Positions 8,170 through 14,348 of a DNA stretch of 14,373 nucleotides are shown here, piece after piece. The translations under genes and the position numbers were made by a program. Numbering within the stretch: position 1 is the first letter of the stretch; the number at the start of each line of letters is the position of its first letter. The notes beneath the pieces are model-generated. The model was not told where the DNA came from. It worked only from the letters and a program-made list of their open reading frames with translations, and did no database searches. Origin of the DNA: SFTJ01 sp905210415 (GTDB lineage Bacteria; Bacteroidota; Bacteroidia; Bacteroidales; Muribaculaceae); the NCBI GenBank assembly GCA_902476295.1, contig CABSDC010000062.1, positions 1 through 14,373 of the forward strand. Direction: 5' to 3'.

Positions 8170-9315
8170 TCATTTCTGCCCAAGTGCAGCAATCATCATC
8201 TTAGCAGCAGTGTCGGTGCAACTATTCTCACCAAGACGCTGCTTCATAGCCTCATAGCCGTCAAGCATTGCACGACGTTGCTCAGTGTCGGGCAACAATT
8301 GCTCAAGATGATGCTTCACGGTAGGCACATCGCAATGATGCAGCAACAGTTCAGGTATCACCTCCTTGCCCACTATCAGATTGGGCAACGACACATATTT
8401 CACCTTCAAGAAATGCTTATATAGGAAATACACCACCTTGCTTGCACCCATTCTGTAGCACACCACCTGCGGAGTGCCAAGCACAGCCGTTTCAAGGGTT
8501 GCCGTGCCCGATGTCACCAAGGCCACCCGCGCATCAGCCACCAGTTCAAACGATTGCCCCTCAACCACAGGTATATTGCACGCCAAGCACTCATTGCCAA
8601 GCACTTCACCGTAGTAAGCCTCATCTATGCCAGGCGCACCTGCTATCACCATCTGATAGTCGGGGAATGCACTTGCCGCACGCACCATAGTGGGCAGATT
8701 GTCGGAAATCTCCTTCTTTCTGCTGCCAGGCACAATAGCCAAAATCGGCTTCTGCGACAAGCCATTGCGCTTGCAGAACGTAGCCATATCGGCAAACTGC
8801 TTGCGAGCCTCGCCAATCTCGTTCACCGTAGGATTGCCCACATAGCACACATCGTAGCCGTGGCGTGCGAAGAATTCAGTCTCAAAAGGCAATATCGAAT
8901 AAAGCGCCGTGATATACTTTTTTATCTGCTTCACACGATATTCTTTCCACGCCCACACCTTAGGCGATATAAAATAAAACGTCTTTATGCGATGCGAGAA
9001 GGCATATTTTGCCACTTTGAGATTAAACGACGGATAATCTATAAGCACCACAGCATCGGGTTGCCACTGGTCAATCACACGTTTGGCACGAGAAAGGAAG
9101 CCCAATATCTCCCTCAAGTGCTTCACCACCTCAACGATGCCCATATATGCCATGTTGCGATAATGCACCAACGGCTCTACGCCGGCTTCAGAAGCCATCA
9201 TATCGCCACCGAAAAAAGAGAATTGTGCTTCAGCGTCGTATTGTTTTATTGATTTTATCAACTGCGAACCATGAAGATCGCCCGACGCCTCGCCCGCTAA
9301 TAAGAAGTATTTCAT
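8170..9315 (-). CDS. lpxB: Lipid-A-disaccharide synthase
   Basis: A GT19 glycosyltransferase that joins UDP-2,3-diacylglucosamine to lipid X, forming the beta-1,6-linked lipid A disaccharide at the inner face of the inner membrane. The 381-residue length is usual for the family. Signatures: N-terminal LLAGEASGDLHG (5-16), MGIVEVVKHL (58-67), SPKVWAWKEYR (117-127), PGSRKKEI (196-203), and SGTATLETAVLGTP (269-282) in the nucleotide-sugar half. I start at the ATG at 9315 (MKYFLLAGEASGD). The frame is open 21 codons further upstream, but that stretch overlaps the promoter and does not resemble LpxB. It is followed 18 bases later by the phosphatase gene. Its promoter lies at 9354-9383, inside a tandem repeat. 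It shows that the organism makes lipid A and so has a Gram-negative envelope. Confidence 0.96.
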   Translation of the reverse strand: MKYFLLAGEASGDLHGSQLIKSIKQYDAEAQFSFFGGDMMASEAGVEPLVHYRNMAYMGIVEVVKHLREILGFLSRAKRVIDQWQPDAVVLIDYPSFNLKVAKYAFSHRIKTFYFISPKVWAWKEYRVKQIKKYITALYSILPFETEFFARHGYDVCYVGNPTVNEIGEARKQFADMATFCKRNGLSQKPILAIVPGSRKKEISDNLPTMVRAASAFPDYQMVIAGAPGIDEAYYGEVLGNECLACNIPVVEGQSFELVADARVALVTSGTATLETAVLGTPQVVCYRMGASKVVYFLYKHFLKVKYVSLPNLIVGKEVIPELLLHHCDVPTVKHHLEQLLPDTEQRRAMLDGYEAMKQRLGENSCTDTAAKMMIAALGQK

Positions 9316-9353
9316 CAATCTATGTTTGTTCTCAATATTTTTTACCTTCTTTG

Positions 9354-9383
9354 CAAAGATAGTGCAAACCGAGGGCAATGCAA
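9354..9383 (-). promoter_or_regulatory. Promoter of lpxB, embedded in a repeat unit
   Basis: On the minus strand TTTTG (its TTG at 9381-9383) is followed by 19 bases and then TATCTTTG (9354-9361), a complete match to the Bacteroidota TTG / TAnnTTTG arrangement with the same spacing as the hexosaminidase promoter. Transcription would start about 7 bases further left, roughly 30 bases before the lpxB ATG. The promoter overlaps the start of the first of three tandem repeat units, and its -33 element lies in the left arm of that unit's palindrome. Confidence 0.75.
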
Positions 9384-9575
9384 AATGAAAGCCATTTCAT
9401 TTTCATTGCAGAGGTGCAGCCTATCTTATCCAACGATAGTGCAAACGAGAGAAATAAGCAACCGAGCTTGCTCGAGTTGATATTTCCGAGTGCAGCCTAT
9501 CTTATCCAACGATAGTGCAAACCAAGGGCAATGCAAAATGAATGCCATTTCATTTTCATTGCAGAGGCGCATCCA
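9354..9575. repeat. Three tandem 76-77 bp repeat units, each with a central palindrome
   Basis: Units begin at 9358, 9435 and 9511 with GATAGTGCAAAC. A 33-base segment is identical at 9414-9446 and 9490-9522, spanning the junctions between units. Each unit holds a long imperfect palindrome: 9375-9409 and 9528-9562 are near copies of each other (GCAATG...CATTGC arms of about 14-15 pairs with one bulged C), while the middle one at 9451-9486 keeps the design with a different sequence. The third unit ends in diverging text near 9575. Units 2 and 3 have CAACGATA where unit 1 has CAAAGATA, so their minus-strand -7 elements carry one mismatch. The block fills most of the 367-base gap between the divergent lpxB and lipoprotein genes. 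Confidence 0.85.
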
Positions 9576-9682
9576 CCCACACTGCCAGTGAGAAGCCGTT
9601 TTTTTAAAGAAAAGCACACGAGCCAGCCGCCCTTTCACAATAATATGGCTGTGCATTACGTTTTTAACATAGTAATAAATCT

Positions 9683-11101
9683 ATGAGACATCTACACAAC
9701 ATATTGATAGCATTGGCGGTATGCATATTTGCCGCCACAAGTTGCATCGAAGATTCATTCACCTATTCGAGCAGCGACCTATTGGAGTTTTCGTGCGACA
9801 CCCTGTCGTTCGACACCATATTCACCGAGTTAAGCACCCCGACAAAACAATTTGTGGTGTATAACCGACACAAGAAGCAAATAAAGATTTCAAGCATCTC
9901 GCTCGGCTCAAGCAGCAACAGCAATTTCTACCTCAACGTAGACGGCATGAAGGGCGAGGAGTTTCACGACGTGACCATACGCAGTGGCGACAGCATCTAC
10001 ATCTTCGTTGAAAGCAAAATCGCCGCTAACGGGCAAAACACACCTCTCAGAGTGGAAGACAAAATCAACTTTGTCACCAACACCATGCCACAGCAAGTGG
10101 TGCTTCGTGCTTGGGGGCAAGATGTGCAACGCATCTATCGCACCCACCTCACCAGCGACGTCCATTTCACCAACGAAAAGCCGTATGTGCTATTCGACAC
10201 GCTATTTGTGGAAAAGGGCGCCACTCTCACCATCGATGCCGGCGCCGTGCTATACTTCCACGACAAGGCTGCAATGAAAATCGACGGCACGCTCATAGCC
10301 AACGGCACACAACAAGCACCTATTGACCTGCGCGGCGACCGCACCGACTATCTATTCAAGGGCGCCAACTACGACATCATGTCGGGACAATGGGGCGGCA
10401 TTGAGTTCACAGAAAACAGCTATTGCAACGAGATGAGCTATGTGAATATGCGCGGCTCGAGCAACGGCGTAAGCGTGAAATCGGCCAAAACCGACAAGCG
10501 TGCACTGCACATCTTCAATAGCGTGCTTCGCAACTCATCGGGCTCTGTGCTCACTGCAGAAAACGCGTGGATTGAAGCCGAAGGTTGCGAGATATGCGAC
10601 GCCAAGAAAGAGGTGCTCAGCATCACTGGCGGCAAGCACCACTACATCAACTGCACTTTTGGCAACTACTATCTGTTTGGCATCAGAGGCAGCGCCATCA
10701 TAGGCGTAACACTAATGGATGCCGACAACAACCCTATACACCCTACTCTCTCATTCGACAATTGCATCATCAGCGGCAACATCTCAGAATTGAGTCAAAA
10801 CGCCTTCGACGGCGAAAGCATCATCTTCCGCAACTGCATGCTGCGAAGCAAGGGTTCTGACGACAACAACTTCCTGAACTGCCGTTGGGGTGGCGATGCC
10901 AAATTTAAGATTATCCGCGACAAATATATCTTCGACTACAGGCTTGGAAATGACAGCGAAGCAATCGCTGTGGGCGATCCTTCGCTTTGCCCCGACTTTG
11001 CTGCCACCGACCGCTATGGCGAGAAGCGCATCTACAACGGCAGCATAGATGCTGGCGCTTATCGCTGGATAGAAAGCGTAGACGAAAACGACAACAAATA
11101 A
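9683..11101 (+). CDS. Lipoprotein with probable beta-helix-like repeat region
   Basis: A 472-residue predicted lipoprotein of the kind annotated in Bacteroidales as hypothetical or right-handed parallel beta-helix protein. A signal peptide ends in the lipobox-like AATSC with the lipidated cysteine at C21. The next residues, IEDS, are acidic, as in export signals that send Bacteroidota lipoproteins to the cell surface. Residues about 30-145 look like a beta-sandwich domain (FDTIFTELSTPTKQFVVYN). From about 165 the sequence resembles stacked beta-helix turns (GATLTIDAGAVLYF, DGTLIANGTQQAPI, WGGIEF, and repeated N-C turns such as FDNCIISGN and FRNCMLRS). No catalytic motif is evident, so function is unknown. 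No Shine-Dalgarno precedes the ATG at 9683. The only -7-like text upstream, TACGTTTT at 9657-9664, is one base off consensus and lacks a -33 TTG. folB follows after 18 bases, probably in the same transcript. Confidence 0.85.
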   Translation: MRHLHNILIALAVCIFAATSCIEDSFTYSSSDLLEFSCDTLSFDTIFTELSTPTKQFVVYNRHKKQIKISSISLGSSSNSNFYLNVDGMKGEEFHDVTIRSGDSIYIFVESKIAANGQNTPLRVEDKINFVTNTMPQQVVLRAWGQDVQRIYRTHLTSDVHFTNEKPYVLFDTLFVEKGATLTIDAGAVLYFHDKAAMKIDGTLIANGTQQAPIDLRGDRTDYLFKGANYDIMSGQWGGIEFTENSYCNEMSYVNMRGSSNGVSVKSAKTDKRALHIFNSVLRNSSGSVLTAENAWIEAEGCEICDAKKEVLSITGGKHHYINCTFGNYYLFGIRGSAIIGVTLMDADNNPIHPTLSFDNCIISGNISELSQNAFDGESIIFRNCMLRSKGSDDNNFLNCRWGGDAKFKIIRDKYIFDYRLGNDSEAIAVGDPSLCPDFAATDRYGEKRIYNGSIDAGAYRWIESVDENDNK

Positions 11102-11119
11102 CTTCCACCCCACATCACG

Positions 11120-11476
11120 ATGAGCACATCTATCACCCTCAACAAAATGAGATTTTTTGCGCGTCACGGTGTGGCTGAGCAAGAGCGCATAGTGGGCAAT
11201 TGGTTTGAGATATCACTCACCATACACTGCGATATGCGTCAAGCCATAGAGAACGACGACCTCAACGGCACCATCAATTATGCCGAAGTATACGATTTGA
11301 TTAAAGCAGAAATGGACACGCCTTCGGCACTGCTTGAGCATGTGGCAGGGCGCATAGTGGGCACTATCACATCACACTACGCCGGCAAAGTGACAAGCGG
11401 CACCATCACTGTGGCAAAACTGCATCCGCCATTTAAATGCCAGTTGGAGAGCGTGGCGGTGACTATCGATTTTTAA
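11120..11476 (+). CDS. folB: Dihydroneopterin aldolase
   Basis: Splits 7,8-dihydroneopterin into 6-hydroxymethyl-7,8-dihydropterin and glycolaldehyde in folate synthesis, as a cytoplasmic oligomer. The 118-residue protein is the normal single-domain size. Family features: FFARHGVAEQER near the N-terminus with the conserved glutamate E22, INYAEVY with Y54, LEHVAGRI with E73 and H74 for pterin binding, and K100 in VAKLHPPF, matching the catalytic lysine region. It starts 18 bases after the lipoprotein gene, with which it is probably cotranscribed. The lipoprotein has no obvious folate role, so the pairing is probably incidental. Transcription should end at the strong hairpin at 11544-11586. Confidence 0.93.
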   Translation: MSTSITLNKMRFFARHGVAEQERIVGNWFEISLTIHCDMRQAIENDDLNGTINYAEVYDLIKAEMDTPSALLEHVAGRIVGTITSHYAGKVTSGTITVAKLHPPFKCQLESVAVTIDF

Positions 11477-11524
11477 ACCCAATTCGGACATTCGGTATTG
11501 AAGCCATAATGACTGATTTGGGTA
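11477..11524. repeat. Imperfect inverted repeat of the dispersed CCCAATTCGG motif
   Basis: ACCCAATTCGGACATT (11477-11492) faces AATGACTGATTTGGGT (11508-11523): 13 of 16 positions pair around a 15-base spacer. The right arm, read on the minus strand, continues as CATTATGGCTT, as in the 4458-4518 repeat. It begins directly after the folB stop codon. Confidence 0.6.
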
Positions 11525-11543
11525 AAAACAACTACATAAAACC

Positions 11544-11586
11544 AACAAGCCACGACAGGTGAAACATCATCCTATCGTGGCTTGTT
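11544..11586. terminator. Strong hairpin terminator between convergent folB and rpiB
   Basis: AACAAGCCACGA (11544-11555) pairs perfectly with TCGTGGCTTGTT (11575-11586), and AGG/CCT adds three pairs after one mismatch. On the plus strand the T run continues through 11593, a textbook terminator for the lipoprotein-folB transcript. On the minus strand the stem is followed by a moderately T-rich stretch, so it may also end rpiB transcripts. Confidence 0.88.
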
Positions 11587-11618
11587 TTTTTCTTTTATCC
11601 CAATTCGGTCACTTCAGT

Positions 11619-12074
11619 TTACTTCTTTACTGGAATCTTATCGATGCGGCGTTGGTGACGACCACCTTCAAACTCGGTGCTCAAAAATGCCTTAACGATA
11701 GCAATCGCCTCATCGTTGGTGAGGAAACGGCCTGGCATTGCAAGCACATTAGCATCGTTGTGCTGACGAGCCAAACGAGCGATTTCTTCCTTCCAGCACA
11801 ATGCCGAGCGAATGCCTTGGTGCTTATTGAGAGTCATATTGATGCCCTCACCGCTTCCGCAGATGCCAATGCCTGGATAGCATTCGCCGCTCTCCACAGC
11901 CTCAGCACACGCATGTGCGAAATCTGGGTAATCGCAACTTTCTTCACTATAAGTGCCGAAATCTTTATACTCTATACCTTGGCTTTTAAGGTATTCTATC
12001 ACAACCTGCTTAGTGGCATAACCAGCATGGTCGCTACACAATGCAATCGGTTTATTTGGTTGAAGTATCAACAT
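11619..12074 (-). CDS. rpiB: Ribose-5-phosphate isomerase B
   Basis: Interconverts ribose 5-phosphate and ribulose 5-phosphate in the non-oxidative pentose phosphate pathway, in the cytoplasm. The 151-residue product carries the RpiB/LacAB signatures: CSDHAG (D15, H16), GICGSGEGINM with catalytic-position C72 and the anion-binding GSGEG loop, and ARQHNDANVLAMPGRFL with H105 at the ring-opening position. The GSGEG loop suits five-carbon substrates, though some family members act on allose 6-phosphate. I start at the ATG at 12074 (MLILQPNKPIALCSDHAG); an open extension of 11 codons overlaps the -7 element. It is monocistronic, convergent with folB, with the terminator at 11544-11586 beyond its 3' end. 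Confidence 0.94.
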   Translation of the reverse strand: MLILQPNKPIALCSDHAGYATKQVVIEYLKSQGIEYKDFGTYSEESCDYPDFAHACAEAVESGECYPGIGICGSGEGINMTLNKHQGIRSALCWKEEIARLARQHNDANVLAMPGRFLTNDEAIAIVKAFLSTEFEGGRHQRRIDKIPVKK

Positions 12075-12106
12075 ATCATTTATATTTTTGAAGTTTTTGG
12101 ATACCA

Positions 12107-12114
12107 CAAAGATA
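12107..12114 (-). promoter_or_regulatory. Putative -7 promoter element of rpiB
   Basis: TATCTTTG on the minus strand matches TAnnTTTG and is identical to the lpxB -7 element. It lies 33 bases upstream of the ATG at 12074. No TTG is present at the 19-21 base spacing, so the -33 half is missing or degenerate. Confidence 0.55.
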
Positions 12115-12181
12115 TAAAATCATTTACACATTCGCGGTGTTTTGCCAAGAGTATTTTTTCGGGATTACTCCCCACGACACA

Positions 12182-13060
12182 CTATCGGCTGCCAAGCACA
12201 AGGCACACAAGACCCACAAGCAGCAGCGACAAATCCATCAGTTTCAGGCGCACATTCTTCTCGTGCAACGCCACAATGCCATATATAAACGACACCAACA
12301 CACTTCCGCGCCTAATCATCGACACCACCGAAATCATCGATCCATCGAGCGACAACGAATAGAAATATGCCAAGTCGGCTATAGTGAGGAATATGGCAAT
12401 GCATGGTATGGTCCATCGCCACTGAAACGGCTTATTATCGGCAGCGCTTACCCTCTTTATCACAAGTATTGTAGAACCCATTATCACACACTGATAGAGC
12501 GAATACCACGCCTGCACTTGAAGCGGATCGAAGCGACGTAGCAAAAATTTGTCATACAGTCCGCTCACAGCGCCCATCGTAGTTGCACCCATTATGAGCC
12601 ACAACCACACGCTATGCTTAATAGAAAAACCCTCTTTCTTGCCCAAACGGCTCACGAAGAACAAAGAACAGAATCCGAGTATAATACCCACCCACTGCAG
12701 CAAGTTGAGTTTCTCCCCGAATATCAGCAATGCACCTATCAGCACCAATATAGGGCGCGTGGCATTCACAGGGCCGGTGATAGTGAGAGGCAAATGCTTC
12801 ACCGCATAATATCCCATAATCCACGACGACAGCACAATCACCGATTTCAACATTATCAATCCGTGCCCCACCAGGCCCTCGCCAACGCCGAAACTGCCGT
12901 CGATTATCGAACCAATCCAAACAGGCGACATCAACAGGGTTCCAAACAATGTGTTGAGAAACAACACCGTGAGCACATTGTTGCCGTTGAGCGATAGTTT
13001 CTTGAAGATGTCATACACACCAAGGCACAACGACGACATTATAGCCAATGCAATCCACAT
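12182..13060 (-). CDS. EamA / DMT-superfamily transporter
   Basis: An inner-membrane carrier of the drug/metabolite transporter superfamily, which exports or imports small metabolites such as amino acids. The 292 residues are almost entirely hydrophobic segments separated by short charged loops, consistent with ten helices in two EamA repeats. The first half ends in the typical block GPVNATRPILVLIGALLIFGE (about 96-116) and QWVGIILGFCSLFFVSR. The second half shows the matching SMIRRGSVLVSFIYGIVALHEK (about 247-268) and a final helix at 275-290. The ATG at 13060 has no good Shine-Dalgarno. I found no TAnnTTTG promoter in the 240 bases upstream, which instead hold copies of the dispersed motif. 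The substrate cannot be predicted. It stands alone: rpiB begins 107 bases downstream and has its own -7 element. Confidence 0.9.
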   Translation of the reverse strand: MWIALAIMSSLCLGVYDIFKKLSLNGNNVLTVLFLNTLFGTLLMSPVWIGSIIDGSFGVGEGLVGHGLIMLKSVIVLSSWIMGYYAVKHLPLTITGPVNATRPILVLIGALLIFGEKLNLLQWVGIILGFCSLFFVSRLGKKEGFSIKHSVWLWLIMGATTMGAVSGLYDKFLLRRFDPLQVQAWYSLYQCVIMGSTILVIKRVSAADNKPFQWRWTIPCIAIFLTIADLAYFYSLSLDGSMISVVSMIRRGSVLVSFIYGIVALHEKNVRLKLMDLSLLLVGLVCLVLGSR

Positions 13061-13083
13061 AAATCTTTATCTCTTAATTTTTA

Positions 13084-13267
13084 ACCCAAATCGGTCATTA
13101 GACCGTAAATGTGAGATTTTTCTACTGCTTGGAGCCTTTCGGTTTTTATAAGGCATCTTTTGATTGTTTTTAACTCTTAATAGCCGACTATTACTCATTA
13201 AAAAGCTACCAAAATCTGCACTTCTAGAATTCCGAAATTCCACCAAGCCCTAACGACCGAATTGGGT
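13084..13267. mobile_element. Possible MITE-like element bounded by inverted motif copies
   Basis: ACCCAAATCGGTCATTA at 13084-13100 and TAACGACCGAATTGGGT at 13251-13267 are inverted relative to each other, with 15 of 17 positions pairing. They enclose about 150 bases with no gene, between the transporter start and the repeat-protein gene end. Flanking TTTAA on both sides could be a target duplication or part of the repeat ends. Non-autonomous element status is inferred; no transposase is visible. Confidence 0.35.
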
Positions 13268-13270
13268 TTA
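13210..13270 (-). repeat. 61 bp dispersed repeat, copy 2
   Basis: The reverse complement of this segment matches 4458-4518 over its whole length without gaps (49 of 61 by hand). It overlaps the right arm of the inverted arrangement at 13084-13267. Both copies lie in DNA between genes. Confidence 0.65.
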
Positions 13271-13300
13271 AACCTAAAAACTACTTTTTTCTAATTACTA

Positions 13301-13860
13301 CTATTGAATTCTCTCTCCATAGTGGTAAACATTCCAAGTATCCTTGGCATATCCATCACCAAGCACCTTGAAGCTATCCGGCGAAGCGCCGTCTATTTTT
13401 TTACCATCGAAATACACATTCCATGTGTCACAGGCATAACCACCGCCAAGCAATTTAAAACTATCCGGCGATGCCCCATTTATCTTTTTGCCATCAAAAT
13501 ACACATTCCACGTATCACAGGCATACCAGTCGCCAAGCACCTTGAAACTATCTGGCGAAGCGCCGTTTATTTTTTACCATCAAAATACACATTCCATGTG
13601 TCCTTTGAATAATAATCAGCCAACAATGTGAAACTATCAACACCCACGCCAGAAAGCTTGCTTCCATACAGATATAGACTCCACGTGTCGCGAGCATAGC
13701 CCTCATCAAGCACCTTGAAGCTGTCTGTCGATGCGCCATTTATCTTTTTCCCTTCAAAATATACATTCCAAGTATCCTTGGCATAGCCATCCTGCAAGAT
13801 GGTGAACGATGAAGCAGAAGCGCCTTGCACCTTCATATTTCCAAAGTACACAGAATTTTC
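13301..13860 (-). repeat. Tandem 87 bp coding repeats
   Basis: Seven units, the last partial, encode the 29-residue repeats of the secreted protein. Units 4, 5 and 6 (about 13340-13600) are nearly identical in DNA as well as protein, while units 1 and 3 are clearly diverged. The array therefore appears to have grown recently at its C-terminal end. Confidence 0.85.
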
Positions 13861-14016
13861 GGTGACGATATATCGTGGATGATAGTGATGACGATGGTGG
13901 CAACCATTATTATAGTAACTATCCCTTTGATTGCCGCACCTTGCACTCTGAGCCACACATGGCATAGCCATCATTAGCATAAATGCCATTAATAAAGTTG
14001 ATATTATCTTTTTCAT
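13301..14016 (-). pseudogene. Secreted DKNYY-like tandem-repeat protein, frameshifted
   Basis: Function unknown. From the ATG at 14016, MKKIISTLLMAFMLMMAMPCVAQ is a signal peptide, followed by a His-rich linker (HHRHHYH, about 40-46), then six 29-residue repeats of the form DTWNVYFDGKKINGASPDSF plus a variable KVLGDGYAK-like tail, and a partial seventh ending in YGERIQ. The repeats resemble the DKNYY family, with DTWNVYF in place of DKNxVYY. The reading frame stops at 13567-13569 after FDGKK because the A run in unit 4 has six A's (13570-13575) where unit 6 has seven (13396-13402). Adding one A restores a continuous protein of about 238 residues ending at 13301. The downstream frame is otherwise intact. 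This could be a recent mutation, a sequencing error, or slippage that switches the gene. A weak -7-like CAAAGTTT (13 bases of interest around 14053-14060, one mismatch on the minus strand) precedes the start. Confidence 0.8.
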
Positions 14017-14189
14017 AATCTTAATTTTTACTTTTTGACTTTTGCAACGATGCAAAGTTTAACCAAAACCTGACTCCATGGCGAAATTGAATGATTTTCC
14101 CGCCTTGTAACATTACAGCCAAACTGACACTAAACACAGCATCTTTTGCGGAAATGTTTTTTTTGCCGATTTATTCTCTTCAGCTTTCC

Positions 14190-14197
14190 TATATTTG
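14190..14197 (+). promoter_or_regulatory. Possible -7 promoter element pointing rightward
   Basis: TATATTTG matches TAnnTTTG and is followed by GCAATAC. The -33 element is not at the usual spacing. If real, it would drive a gene beyond the window with a leader of more than 100 bases. Confidence 0.4.
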
Positions 14198-14348
14198 CAA
14201 TACAAAAGAAATCACAACAGACAAAGAGTGTTATATAAAGGACTTCATAATTTAAGTTAGTATGAATAAGATGTGGTCATTAGGGTAAAACATATAACAA
14301 TCATTTGTTGTTGCTTATAATGATTATCGAATTAATATGAATAGTGGC

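Noticed and set aside
9354..9575. Repeat block as a CRISPR array
   Set aside because: Only three units, the repeated part is most of the unit, the variable part is palindromic, and no cas gene is nearby.
9657..9664. TACGTTTT upstream of the lipoprotein gene as a promoter
   Set aside because: One mismatch in the -7 core and no TTG at the expected spacing; too weak to list as a feature, though position fits.
14262..14288. Eight-residue frame MNKMWSLG as a leader peptide
   Set aside because: No attenuator-like hairpin and T run directly after it and no downstream gene in view.
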